58,332 nt of DNA from JAKFDK01 sp036676195 (GTDB lineage Bacteria; Bacillota; Sulfobacillia; Symbiobacteriales; ZC4RG38): NCBI GenBank assembly GCA_036676195.1, contig JAKFDK010000129.1, positions 1-58,332 of the forward strand. Direction: 5' to 3'. Shown here piece after piece: positions 43,541 through 51,732 of this stretch (positions are counted from its first letter, which is position 1; each line of letters begins with the position of its first letter). Under the pieces are notes generated by a model. That model was given only the letters and a program-made list of their open reading frames with translations, was not told the origin of the DNA and did no database searches. Position numbers and translations under genes: made by a program.

Positions 43541-45517
43541 ATGAAAGAACATCACCAGGCGCCATTAACCCGACGCTGGACGTGGTCCGGATGGAACCAG
43601 GACTGGGGAACAGTCCTCGCCCTCTCTACCTGTGTATATGTACTGGTTTTTTTCCTCTGGCAAGTTCTCGGTTGGGGCGGGCCTGCCTACAGGACCCTGA
43701 TTGCCGACATGGCCTTCCTGCCCATGAATCCGCTGGCGGCGCTGTTGACGTGGCGGGCCGCCCGGCACCCGGCGACCGCCCCTCCGGCGCGCCGGGCCTG
43801 GCAAACGATTGCTCTGGCTTACCTGCTCTGGTGGTTTGGTGACGTTCTCTGGTTTTATCATGAAACGGTACTGCAAGTCTCCCCTTACCCATCGGCAGCA
43901 GACATTTTTTATTTGCTGTTCTATCCGGTCATGCTGTGGGGACTGTTGACCTTGCCGACAGTTCAGGCCACACAAATGGAAAAGGTCAAGTTCTGGCTGG
44001 ATAGCGGCACCGTGTGCCTGGCTGCCTGGATGGTGATGTGGTATTTCATTATTGGACCCACCAGCCAGTTCGGGGATGTGGACCTGCTGGCCACCGCCCT
44101 GGCTGTGGCCTACCCGGTGGGAGATCTGATCCTGGTCCAGGGGGTGGCAACCCTTCTGCTGCGCAAGTGGGCCACCATGGGCAGCCGGGCACTGTCCATC
44201 CTGGCCGCCGGGCTGCTTGTGACTGTCGTGGGGGACTTTTCTTACGGCTATCTCGTGCTTCGGAATTCATACGAAGGTGGAAGCTGGACGGACTCCCTGT
44301 GGATGGCCGCGCAACTCTTGATGGTGGTAAGCGGCCAGGTTCAGTACTGGCAGACCAGCCGCGGCGTGCCGGACAGCGAGGGAAAAACCCGGCGCGCCCG
44401 TGGTTTCTTCAGCCTGCTCCCCTACGCCGGTGTGGTACTGGGTGGCGGCGTGCTCCTGGCAGTGGTCCGTTACGAAACGGTTTATCCCATGCAGGGCCTG
44501 GTCTGGGGAGCCGTTGGCGTGATGGTTCTGGCCGTGGTCCGCCAGGTTGTCGTTCTGCGCGACAACCAACGGCTGCTGGCCATCAGCGCCGCGCTCGGCG
44601 AGGAACTGCGCCGGAACGAAGCGCGTTTCCGTGCGCTGGTGCAGAATTCCTCCGATGTGGTCATGGTGGTGGGGGCCGACTCCAGCATTCACTACCAGAG
44701 TCGACCCGGGGAACAGGTTTTCGGCCATGTTGTGGGTAGTATGGTCGGCACCAGGCTCCTGGATCTGGTACACCCGGACGACACTCCAGGAGCCTTGGCC
44801 TTGCTGGCAGAGGTGACCGCCTCTCCCGGGACGAAGCGAGTGGGGGAATGGCGTCTGCGCCATGGCGACGGCCTATGGCGCAATGTGGAAGCCACCGTTG
44901 ATAATCTGCTGGACAATCCGGACGTGGGCGGACTGGTCCTGAACCTGCGCGACGTCAGTGAGCGCAAGGAATTGGAGGCTCGCCTGCGCCACCTGGCCTT
45001 CCACGATTCCCTGACCAATCTGGCCAACCGCGCCCAGTTCAACCAGCGGGTGGGTCAGATTCTCCCCGGCCCGGACCGTCCCGACAACGGCCTGGCGGTG
45101 CTGTTCCTTGATCTGGACGAGTTCAAGCCGATCAATGATCAGTTTGGCCATAGCGTCGGCGACGCACTGCTGGTAGTGGTGGCCGAACGGTTGCGGTCCT
45201 GCGTCCGGCCAATGGACGTGGTCGCCCGGTTCGGTGGCGACGAATTTGCCGTCCTGCTGCCAGATACCGATGCAGCCGGTGCCACGCTGGTGGCCCAGCG
45301 GATCTCGGACGCGCTGCAGGTGCCCATGGTCATCCAGGGCCGGGAACTCTCGGTTCACGTGAGCATTGGGATTGCCGTGAGCAGCGGCGGAAACGAAACG
45401 GCCGAGGATCTGCTCCGAAATGCCGATATCGCCATGTATGCCGCCAAGGGGCGCATCAAGGGGGGCCATGCAGACTTTCGGCCGAGCACGCGTGCCCTGG
45501 CGGGGGAAGGTTCGTAG
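43541..45517 (+). CDS. Membrane diguanylate cyclase with PAS domain
   Basis: 658 residues. Residues about 25-345 contain eight to nine transmembrane helices of an MHYT/7TM-like sensory region; residues about 355-480 are a PAS domain (EARFRALVQNSSDVVMVVGAD, LDLVHPDD, LNLRDVSERKELE); residues about 490-645 are GGDEF (DSLTNLANRAQFN, LFLDLDEFKPIND, RFGGDEFAVLL, SIGIAVSSGG). The GGDEF loop is intact and an RxxD inhibitory site (RPMD) lies five residues before it, so c-di-GMP synthesis with product inhibition is expected. No EAL domain. Monocistronic. Confidence 0.93.
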   Translation: MKEHHQAPLTRRWTWSGWNQDWGTVLALSTCVYVLVFFLWQVLGWGGPAYRTLIADMAFLPMNPLAALLTWRAARHPATAPPARRAWQTIALAYLLWWFGDVLWFYHETVLQVSPYPSAADIFYLLFYPVMLWGLLTLPTVQATQMEKVKFWLDSGTVCLAAWMVMWYFIIGPTSQFGDVDLLATALAVAYPVGDLILVQGVATLLLRKWATMGSRALSILAAGLLVTVVGDFSYGYLVLRNSYEGGSWTDSLWMAAQLLMVVSGQVQYWQTSRGVPDSEGKTRRARGFFSLLPYAGVVLGGGVLLAVVRYETVYPMQGLVWGAVGVMVLAVVRQVVVLRDNQRLLAISAALGEELRRNEARFRALVQNSSDVVMVVGADSSIHYQSRPGEQVFGHVVGSMVGTRLLDLVHPDDTPGALALLAEVTASPGTKRVGEWRLRHGDGLWRNVEATVDNLLDNPDVGGLVLNLRDVSERKELEARLRHLAFHDSLTNLANRAQFNQRVGQILPGPDRPDNGLAVLFLDLDEFKPINDQFGHSVGDALLVVVAERLRSCVRPMDVVARFGGDEFAVLLPDTDAAGATLVAQRISDALQVPMVIQGRELSVHVSIGIAVSSGGNETAEDLLRNADIAMYAAKGRIKGGHADFRPSTRALAGEGS

Positions 45518-45524
45518 TAGGCCA

Positions 45525-45559
45525 ATCAGGCGCCCCCTTGCCGGTGGGGGGCGCCTGAT
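45525..45559. terminator. Bidirectional terminator between cyclase and acyl-CoA dehydrogenase
   Basis: 13-bp perfect stem ATCAGGCGCCCCC with its complement and a 9-nt loop, between the two converging genes. Confidence 0.8.
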
Positions 45560-45578
45560 GGATGGCCGGCAGGCGGTA

Positions 45579-46751
45579 TCAGCGTGTCCCGCCGGTCTGC
45601 ATGGCTTCCTTGAGCAACTGCCGGCTGATCACCATGCGCTGGATCTCCGAAGTCCCTTCGTACAACTGGGTGATCTTGGCCTCACGCATCAGGCGCTCTA
45701 CCCGATACTCCTGCATATAGCCGTAACCGCCGAAGATCTGCACCGCCTCCACCGTCTGGCGCATCGCCATTTCCGAGGCAAACAGCTTGGCCATGGAGAT
45801 CTCCTTGCTGGCCGGCTGGCCTATAGCCATCAGGTAGGCGGCGCGGTAGAGCAGGAGCCGGGCGGCATCCAACTCTGTGGCCATGTCCGACAGCTTGAAG
45901 GCAATGGCCTGGTGTTCACCAATGGGCTTGCCAAACGTCTGCCGCTCACGGGCGTAGGCCAGGCAGTCTTCCAGCGCCGCCTGGGTAATCCCCACCGCCT
46001 GGGCGGCAATGCCAATGCGACCGCGGTCCAGGATCGCCATGGCGATGCGGAACCCCTCCCCCTCCTGGCCGAGCAGGGCGTCGACGGGCACCCGGACCTG
46101 GTCCATGTAGACAGAAACGGTGTGAGAGGCGTGCAGGCCCATCTTTTCCATGGGCTGGCTGAAACTCAGCCCCGGCGTGCCCTTTTCGACAATGAAGGCA
46201 GAAATGCCCCTGTGCCCCAGGCTGGGGTCCGGGTTGGTGCGGGCAAACACCACGTAACTGTCGCCCACACCGCCGTTGGTAATGAAAATCTTCTCACCGG
46301 TGACTACGTAAGCGTCACTGTCGCGCACCGCCCGGGTGGTCAGGGCGGCGGCGTCGGAGCCGGCTCCCGGTTCGGTGAGGGCGTAGGCGCCCAGAATCTC
46401 GCCCCTGGACAGTCGGGGCAGGTACTTCTGGCGCTGCGCCTCGGTGCCGAAGTGGTAGATGGCTTCTGAATGCAGAGAGCTATGCACCTCATAGATCACC
46501 GAGGTCACGGCACACGCCCGGGCCAGCTCTTCAATGACCATGGCGTAGGTGAGAAAGTCCATCCCCTGCCCACCGTACTGCTCGGGCAGGTGCATATTCA
46601 GGTAGCCCAGTTCGCCCAACCGGCGAAAGTTGTCCCATGGGAATTCATGTTTACGGTTGTACTCGGCACTCCGGGGGGCAATTTCCTGGTCACAGAACTC
46701 CCGGACCGCCTGTCGGATCAGTTTCTGTTCTTCACTCAGGGAAAAATTCAT
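45579..46751 (-). CDS. Acyl-CoA dehydrogenase
   Basis: 390 residues, full length. FAD-binding ALTEPGAGSDAAAL and IFITNGGVGDSYVVFAR; catalytic Glu in YEGTSEIQRMVI at the position used by short-chain enzymes; FGGYGYMQEYRVERLMREAK. It introduces the alpha,beta double bond of short or branched acyl-CoA and passes electrons to ETF. It lies downstream of meaB but has its own upstream operator-like site, the same as that ahead of the mutase operon. Confidence 0.95.
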   Translation of the reverse strand: MNFSLSEEQKLIRQAVREFCDQEIAPRSAEYNRKHEFPWDNFRRLGELGYLNMHLPEQYGGQGMDFLTYAMVIEELARACAVTSVIYEVHSSLHSEAIYHFGTEAQRQKYLPRLSRGEILGAYALTEPGAGSDAAALTTRAVRDSDAYVVTGEKIFITNGGVGDSYVVFARTNPDPSLGHRGISAFIVEKGTPGLSFSQPMEKMGLHASHTVSVYMDQVRVPVDALLGQEGEGFRIAMAILDRGRIGIAAQAVGITQAALEDCLAYARERQTFGKPIGEHQAIAFKLSDMATELDAARLLLYRAAYLMAIGQPASKEISMAKLFASEMAMRQTVEAVQIFGGYGYMQEYRVERLMREAKITQLYEGTSEIQRMVISRQLLKEAMQTGGTR

Positions 46752-46769
46752 TCACAGCAACCTCCCGCC

Positions 46770-46787
46770 TACCAACCGTTTGTTAGA
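46770..46787 (-). promoter_or_regulatory. TetR-type operator candidate, site 1 (acyl-CoA dehydrogenase)
   Basis: TACCAACCGTTTGTTAGA, 19 nt before the dehydrogenase start. It matches site 2 at 50149-50166 in 15 of 18 positions and has an imperfect ACC...GGT-like dyad. Confidence 0.5.
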
Positions 46788-46790
46788 CCA

Positions 46791-46821
46791 GAAAATCAGA
46801 GAGAACCGTGTTCTCTCTGAT
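46791..46821 (-). terminator. Terminator of the mutase-meaB operon
   Basis: 12-bp perfect stem ATCAGAGAGAAC with its complement, 3-nt loop, then TTTTC on the minus strand, 24 nt past the meaB stop. Confidence 0.85.
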
Positions 46822-46844
46822 CCACTTATACAGGGTCCCCGGCA

Positions 46845-48011
46845 CTAGCTACCAAAGTATTTCCGCAGGATCGTTTCTGCCGCCGTGTACGGGTCCACGC
46901 TGCGCCCGGCCACCTCACCGGACAGGGTGTCCAGGTCGCCGCCGGCGGTGGCCCGGTCCAGCACCATCCTTGCCGTCCGCAGGGAAACCAGTTCGCGCAG
47001 CTTTGCCTCGGCGTCCAGACGCTTGCGTGCCTCCCAGCGCCCGGTATCCTGCAGGAACTGCAGGTGCTGCTGCAGGGACTCACCCAGGGCCGCCACACCG
47101 TTGTCGTCCTTGGCCACCGTTTTGAGCACCGGCGGCCGCCAGGACATGTCACCGGGGTTGGCGGTGCCGTGACGGGCCACCGCTGCCTGCATGGCCTGAC
47201 TCAGCCAACCGCCGGCGCTGGTGGTGACCGCCTGCTGCACGCCGGCGGGAAGGGCATACGGGTCCGCATGGTGCCCGGTGGGGTCGGCGGTCTGGATCAG
47301 CCGCCGGTAGCCCTCGCTATGCGGGCCGGCTGCCGCGCCGCCCCCAGCCGGCCAGTGGTTGATGCCCGGCTGACCCATGTGGCCGAGGTCGAGCATCATC
47401 TCGATTTCGGTCGCCGTCTTGTCGGCACCGTCCCGGTCGGCCTTGTTGATAGCAAAGACATCGCCGATTTCAAGGATCCCGGCCTTGATGGCCTGGATAT
47501 CGTCGCCCAGGCCGGGCACCATCACCACCACGGTGGTGTGGGCCAGGCCCATGATCTCGACTTCGGACTGGCCGGCCCCGACAGTTTCGACCAGAATTAC
47601 CTCGAAACCGAACGCGTCCATCAGGGTGACCACGTCGCTGGTGGCCGTGGAGACTCCCCCCAGGTGCCCGCGGCTGGCCAGTGACCGCATGAAAATGCCG
47701 GGGTCTGACAGGCTGCGCTGCATGCGGATGCGGTCTCCCAGGATCGCACCGCCGCTGAAGGGGCTCGACGGGTCGACGGCGATGATAGCGACCGATTTGC
47801 CCTGGCTGCGGAAGTACCCGGCCAGGCGGTCGACCAGCGTACTCTTACCGGCGCCGGGGGGGCCGGTGATGCCGACGATGTGGGCCTGACCGGTGCGGGG
47901 GTACAGGTGGCGGATCAGTTCGTATGCCTCGGCAGCGCCATTTTCCACCCAGGTAATGGCCCGGGCCAGCGCCCGGCGGTCTCCGGCGAGGAAACGGTCC
48001 AGTATCTCCAC
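46845..48011 (-). CDS. meaB: MeaB/ArgK-type GTPase chaperone of a B12 mutase
   Basis: 388 residues. G1 GITGPPGAGKSTLVDRLAG, base-binding AVDPSSPFSGGAILGDRIRM, G3 region ETVGAGQSEVE, and NKADRDGAD for guanine. It loads and protects adenosylcobalamin in acyl-CoA mutases. A stretch of about 60 residues after the GTPase core (PAGGGAAAGPHSEGYRRL and ADPYALPAGVQQAVTT) looks longer than usual. It is third in the operon after the two mutase subunits. Confidence 0.93.
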   Translation of the reverse strand: MEILDRFLAGDRRALARAITWVENGAAEAYELIRHLYPRTGQAHIVGITGPPGAGKSTLVDRLAGYFRSQGKSVAIIAVDPSSPFSGGAILGDRIRMQRSLSDPGIFMRSLASRGHLGGVSTATSDVVTLMDAFGFEVILVETVGAGQSEVEIMGLAHTTVVVMVPGLGDDIQAIKAGILEIGDVFAINKADRDGADKTATEIEMMLDLGHMGQPGINHWPAGGGAAAGPHSEGYRRLIQTADPTGHHADPYALPAGVQQAVTTSAGGWLSQAMQAAVARHGTANPGDMSWRPPVLKTVAKDDNGVAALGESLQQHLQFLQDTGRWEARKRLDAEAKLRELVSLRTARMVLDRATAGGDLDTLSGEVAGRSVDPYTAAETILRKYFGS

Positions 48012-48043
48012 GTGGTGATCTTCCTTTAGTCGGTTGATACCGT

Positions 48044-48478
48044 TTACTCTTCGACAGGTCCCCCCGGCAATCCCTGGCGGGAACGCGTGCCGACGCTGCT
48101 CCGGGTAAAGGCAATGATCTCGTCCAGGTCGGAGCCGGGCCCGAAGACCGCTGCCACTCCGGCCGCCTGCAGGGCGGGAATGTCCTCTTCCGGGATCACC
48201 CCGCCGGCCAGTACCACGATGTCGGTGGCACCCTGCCCCCGCAGCAGATCCAGCAGTTCCGGAACCAGTGTCAGGTGCGCCCCGGCCAGTGAGGAAACGG
48301 CAACGGCATCCACGTCTTCCTGAATGGCCGCCTCGGCCACCCCCGCCGGTCGCTGGTACAGCCCGGTGTAAATCACCTCAAAGCCGGCATCCCGGTAGGC
48401 CCGGGCCAGCACCTTGGCCCCGCGGTCATGGGCGTCGAGCCCCAGTTTCGCCACCAGAATGCGGATCTTTTGTTCCAT
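48044..48478 (-). CDS. Cobalamin-binding small subunit of acyl-CoA mutase
   Basis: 144 residues. B12 fold: the Co-ligating DxHxxG is present as LDAHDRGAKV, then VSSLAGAHL (SxL) and VLAGGVIPEED (GG), the base-off/His-on set. Stand-alone small subunit as in isobutyryl- and archaeal-type methylmalonyl-CoA mutases. It follows the large subunit by 33 nt. Confidence 0.94.
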   Translation of the reverse strand: MEQKIRILVAKLGLDAHDRGAKVLARAYRDAGFEVIYTGLYQRPAGVAEAAIQEDVDAVAVSSLAGAHLTLVPELLDLLRGQGATDIVVLAGGVIPEEDIPALQAAGVAAVFGPGSDLDEIIAFTRSSVGTRSRQGLPGGPVEE

Positions 48479-48511
48479 TCCGCCCCTTTACCCCCGTTCG
48501 CCGTGATCGGT

Positions 48512-50116
48512 TCAGTACGCGGCTTCCTCGCGCCACTCGCCCCAGATCTCGCGCCAGGCCCCGCAGATCTCACCCTTGGTGCAGTAGGCCCGGACGCATT
48601 CGATGATCAGGGGCATCAGGTTGTCCTGGCCCAGGGAAGCCTCCCGCAGGTTGGCCAGGGCCTGTCTGGCCCGCTCCGGGTCCCGCCCGGCCCGCACCGC
48701 CTGCAGCCGCTCAATCTGGCGCCGCTGCACCTCGGGATTGACCTTCAGCAGGTTAGTGCGGACTTTTTCATTGGGGTCCACATACTGGTTGACCCCCACC
48801 ACGTTGTAGTCGCCCATCTTCAGCCGGCGCTGATAGCGGTAGGCCGAGTCGGCGATTTCCATCTGGAAGAACTGCTTTTCGATGGCCCGCACTACCCCGC
48901 CCATGGCGGCGATCTTGTCAAAGTAAGCCAGGGCTTCCTGTTCCAACTGGTTGGTCAGATGTTCTACATAATAGGAACCCGCCAGGGGATCCACTACATT
49001 GGCGACCCCGGACTCCTCGGCAATGACCTGCTGGGTGCGCAGCGCCAGGCGTACGGCCTCCTCGGTGGGCAGGGCCAGGGCTTCGTCGTAAGAATTGGTA
49101 TGCAGCGACTGGGTGCCGCCCAGAACGGCCGCCAGGGCCTGCAGCGCAACGCGGACGATGTTGTTTTCCGGCTGCTGCGCCGTGAGTGAAACGCCTGCCG
49201 TCTGAGCGTGGGTGCGCAGAAGCCAGGAACGCGGGTCTTTGGCCCCGTACTTCTCCTTCATCGTGCGAGCCCACAGGCGGCGGGCGGCCCTGAACTTGGC
49301 GATCTCCTCGAAGAAGTCGTTATGCACATCAAAGAAAAAGCTGAGCCGGGGGGCGAACTGGTCCACATCCAGGCCACGCCTGATCGCCTCTTCCACGTAG
49401 CACATGCCGTCGGCCAGGGTGAAGGCCAGTTCCTGGGCGGCCGTGGCACCAGCCTCGCGGATATGGTAACCGGAAATGGAGATGGTGTTCCATTTGGGCA
49501 CATGCCGGGCGGCAAACTCCATAATATCCACGATCACCCGCAGGCTGGGGCCCGGCGGGTAAATGTACGTTTTCTGGGCGATATAGTCCTTGAGCAGGTC
49601 ATTCTGGATCGTGCCGGAAACCTGGTCCCACCCTACGCCCTGCTGCTCCGCCAGTACCAGGTACATGGCCAGCATGATGCTGGCGGGCGGATTGATGGTC
49701 ATGGAGGTGCTGACCTTGTCCAGGGGAATGCCGGCAAACAGGATTTCAAAATCGGCCAGGGAATCAATGGCCACCCCGAGCTTGCCCACCTCGCCGTTGG
49801 CGTACGGGTGGTCTGAGTCATACCCCAGCAGGGTCGGCATGTCGAAGGCGGTGCTCAATCCGGTCTGCCCCTGGGACAGCAGATATTTGAACCGGGCATT
49901 GGTCTCTTCGGCGCTGCCGAACCCGGCGAACTGGCGCATGGTCCACAGCTTGCCCCGGTACATGGTGGGATGCACGCCCCGGGTAAACGGATATACGCCG
50001 GGGTCCCCCAGATCCCGGTCGTATTCCAGACCGCCGGTATCTTCCGGCCGGTAACACCGCTGCACCGGGCGGTCAGACACACCGGCAAAGCGTTGTTTGC
50101 GTTCCTGGTCGGCCAT
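48512..50116 (-). CDS. Acyl-CoA mutase large subunit, isobutyryl-CoA-mutase-like
   Basis: 534 residues from ATG at 50116 behind AAAGGAG (an ORF extension upstream is not supported). TIM-barrel mutase domain: YPFTRGVHPTMYRGKLWTM, RQFAGFGSAEETNA, TGLSTAFDMPTLLGYDSDHP, ISGYHIREAGA (the catalytic His). In methylmalonyl-CoA mutase the substrate carboxylate is held by Tyr in RQYAG and by an Arg 37 residues before the GYH His. Here these are Phe (RQFAG) and Gln (IAQKTYIYPP), as in isobutyryl-CoA mutase. Substrate is therefore more likely isobutyryl/butyryl-CoA; generic annotation will say methylmalonyl-CoA mutase. Confidence 0.92.
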   Translation of the reverse strand: MADQERKQRFAGVSDRPVQRCYRPEDTGGLEYDRDLGDPGVYPFTRGVHPTMYRGKLWTMRQFAGFGSAEETNARFKYLLSQGQTGLSTAFDMPTLLGYDSDHPYANGEVGKLGVAIDSLADFEILFAGIPLDKVSTSMTINPPASIMLAMYLVLAEQQGVGWDQVSGTIQNDLLKDYIAQKTYIYPPGPSLRVIVDIMEFAARHVPKWNTISISGYHIREAGATAAQELAFTLADGMCYVEEAIRRGLDVDQFAPRLSFFFDVHNDFFEEIAKFRAARRLWARTMKEKYGAKDPRSWLLRTHAQTAGVSLTAQQPENNIVRVALQALAAVLGGTQSLHTNSYDEALALPTEEAVRLALRTQQVIAEESGVANVVDPLAGSYYVEHLTNQLEQEALAYFDKIAAMGGVVRAIEKQFFQMEIADSAYRYQRRLKMGDYNVVGVNQYVDPNEKVRTNLLKVNPEVQRRQIERLQAVRAGRDPERARQALANLREASLGQDNLMPLIIECVRAYCTKGEICGAWREIWGEWREEAAY

Positions 50117-50148
50117 AAACCCCCCACTCCTTTCAGCCCCGCAAGCTC

Positions 50149-50166
50149 TACCTACCGTTTGGTTGA
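50149..50166 (-). promoter_or_regulatory. TetR-type operator candidate, site 2 (mutase operon)
   Basis: TACCTACCGTTTGGTTGA, 33 nt before the large-subunit ATG, with an ACC-GTTT-GGT dyad. It shares TACCnACCGTTTG with site 1. Confidence 0.5.
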
Positions 50167-50204
50167 TTTCAGGGCCAATCGAGGGCCGCAATGCACGACT
50201 AACC

Positions 50205-50657
50205 TTACATTGATTCGCTATACGTCGGGATTTTCCTCTTACCCGGCGTAACGGCGGCTGAAGTTGTGCCAATCTTGGGGCCACCCCGCCATTCGCAGTG
50301 GCCGGGCAAGATATGTAGCGCCGGCCCGATGCATGACAGCCACTCGGCCACCAGCCGCGGCCAGGCGGGCGTGGGGGCGGGCGAAGGTTGGGCAGGCGGC
50401 GGAGCGGGTTGGTATGTCCCGTGATGGGCGACCCCGTGCGCCAGGACCCAGCCAGCCGTGAACAGGTCCAGGGCAGTTGCCGGGTTCAGGGCCGGATTCA
50501 GGCTGTCAAACTGCCGACTGAGGGCCACCACCGCGGCTGCCGGGTCCAGGGCGGCCAGGGCGGCCAGGGGACTGATGGCGGCCAGTTGGACGAACGGGCT
50601 GTGTTGCACCGCCAGCTCCGGTGGTGAAAGATCCCAGGGATCGGTCACATGGGACAT
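50205..50657 (-). CDS. NPA-repeat family protein 5 (divergent tail)
   Basis: 150 residues, ATG behind GGAGGTG. Residues about 15-70 carry the family block: HSPFVQLAAISPLAALAALD, PAAAVVALS, LNPALNPATALDLFTAGWVL. The tail differs: Pro-rich (QPAPPPAQPSPAPTPAWP), then LSCIGPALHILPGHCEWRGG with two Cys. No signal peptide. Last gene of a run of five same-strand paralogues. No known family recognised. Confidence 0.65.
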   Translation of the reverse strand: MSHVTDPWDLSPPELAVQHSPFVQLAAISPLAALAALDPAAAVVALSRQFDSLNPALNPATALDLFTAGWVLAHGVAHHGTYQPAPPPAQPSPAPTPAWPRLVAEWLSCIGPALHILPGHCEWRGGPKIGTTSAAVTPGKRKIPTYSESM

Positions 50658-50693
50658 ACGGTCACCTCCGGCGCCTGTCGGTCAGTCACCGCC

Positions 50694-51062
50694 CTACCAG
50701 GGCATCCATCCGCTCGCCCACGGCATGGACAGTGTTGCCGGGGTTGACAGCGGAAAGGTGGAGCCGGCCGGCCCGCGCCCCAGTAAGGCCAGCGTCAGGA
50801 GCCCGCCCGGGTCGCATCCCCCGCCAATTAGCCCCTGCTGGTGTCGGCAAGCCGCCTCCCACCCCATTTGAAAGGCCATGAGCGCAGCGGCGGGATTTTG
50901 GGCCGGGTTGAAAAAGTCCATCAGGTTACTGGCTGCCACCACGGCAGCCGTCGGGTGCACGGCTGCCAGGGCCAGCAGCGGATGGATGGCGGCCAGCATG
51001 TGGATTGGGTCCTGAAATGTCAGCATCGGCGGACTTTCCCGGGCACATTTTGACGCAGGCAC
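50694..51062 (-). CDS. NPA-repeat family protein 4
   Basis: 122 residues from a GTG at 51062 behind AGAGGGGG (an ATG at 51026 and a GTG at 51113 are in frame but lack good sites). Family block: FQDPIHMLAAIHPLLALAAVHPT in two parts, AAVVAASNLMDFFNPAQNPAAALMAF, then MGWEAACRHQQGLIGGGCDP. It shares with protein 5 the variant ending (F..GW) and Cys in the tail. Function unknown. Confidence 0.6.
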   Translation of the reverse strand: MPASKCARESPPMLTFQDPIHMLAAIHPLLALAAVHPTAAVVAASNLMDFFNPAQNPAAALMAFQMGWEAACRHQQGLIGGGCDPGGLLTLALLGRGPAGSTFPLSTPATLSMPWASGWMPW

Positions 51063-51106
51063 ACAGACTACCCCCTCTTCCTTGTTACCAGGTCCGCCGG
51101 TACACG

Positions 51107-51146
51107 GCGGCACCGGCCCCCGTGGCCACGGGTGGCCGGTGCCGCC
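51107..51146 (-). terminator. Hairpin after NPA-repeat protein 3
   Basis: Stem GGCGGCACCGGCC/GGCCGGTGCCGCC with a GC-rich loop, just after the stop of the minus-strand gene; no T-run, so it may only attenuate. Confidence 0.5.
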
Positions 51147-51156
51147 ACTACCTGAT

Positions 51157-51708
51157 CTAGATCACACCGAAGCCAGGCTGGCCCGTAACGATTACCGGGG
51201 GGAAGCCGCCGACGGCGATTCCCGGGACGCCAAAGCCGACAGGCGGGACACCAAGGCCTACGCCCGGGAAACCGAGGCCAGCGCCCGGGAAACCGAAGCC
51301 AGCGCCCGGGAAACCGAAGCCAGCGCCCGGGAAACCGAAGCCAGCGCCCGGGAAACCGAAGCCAGCGCCCGGGAAACCGAAGCCAGCGCCCGGGAAACCC
51401 GCGGCACCCAGGCCGGTCCGCCCCAGGGCGGTGGGGGCCAGGGCGGATGCCGCCGCAAGCGGATTGGTGATGGCCAGGGTTGGCGCGGCGCCCGGGTTAA
51501 AGGCCAGCAGGGTCGCTGCCGGGTTGATGGCCGGGTTCACCACGTTAAGTGCCGGGCTGAGGGCGGTCAGGGCGGCAATGGGATTGACAGCGGCAAGGGC
51601 GGCGAAGGGGTTGAGGGCGCCCAACTGGGCAATGGGGTTGGTAAATGCCTGTAAAGCCGGGTTTGTCGGTGCTGCCGCTGCTGCCGGCGGCAAGCCTGGT
51701 ACAGCCAT
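51157..51708 (-). CDS. NPA-repeat family protein 3 with GFGFPGA tail
   Basis: 183 residues, ATG behind AAGGAGGG. Residues 15-90 are the family block: NPALQAFTNPIAQLGALNPF, AALAAVNPIAALTALSPALN, VVNPAINPAATLLAFNPGA, APTLAITNPLAAASALAP. Residues about 105-183 are Gly/Phe/Pro repeats with unit GFGFPGA (about six copies). No charged residues apart from one Arg; no signal peptide or membrane anchor. Composition suggests a self-assembling structural, possibly spore-surface, protein. Confidence 0.7.
   Translation of the reverse strand: MAVPGLPPAAAAAPTNPALQAFTNPIAQLGALNPFAALAAVNPIAALTALSPALNVVNPAINPAATLLAFNPGAAPTLAITNPLAAASALAPTALGRTGLGAAGFPGAGFGFPGAGFGFPGAGFGFPGAGFGFPGAGFGFPGAGLGFPGVGLGVPPVGFGVPGIAVGGFPPVIVTGQPGFGVI
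51266..51395 (-). repeat. Tandem 21-bp repeats encoding GFGFPGA
   Basis: Six near-identical copies of a 21-bp unit (CCCGGGAAACCGAAGCCAGCG on the plus strand, one base more than 20 if joined: CCCGGGAAACC + GAAGCCAGCG). Copy number is likely variable. Confidence 0.85.
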
Positions 51709-51732
51709 GATTCGGTCCCTCCTTGGGGAAAC

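Noticed and set aside
51082..51654. Plus-strand frame with repeating ARETEAS units, resembling a repeat protein
   Set aside because: It is the antisense of the GFGFPGA repeats of NPA protein 3, which has the ribosome site and paralogues in its own frame.
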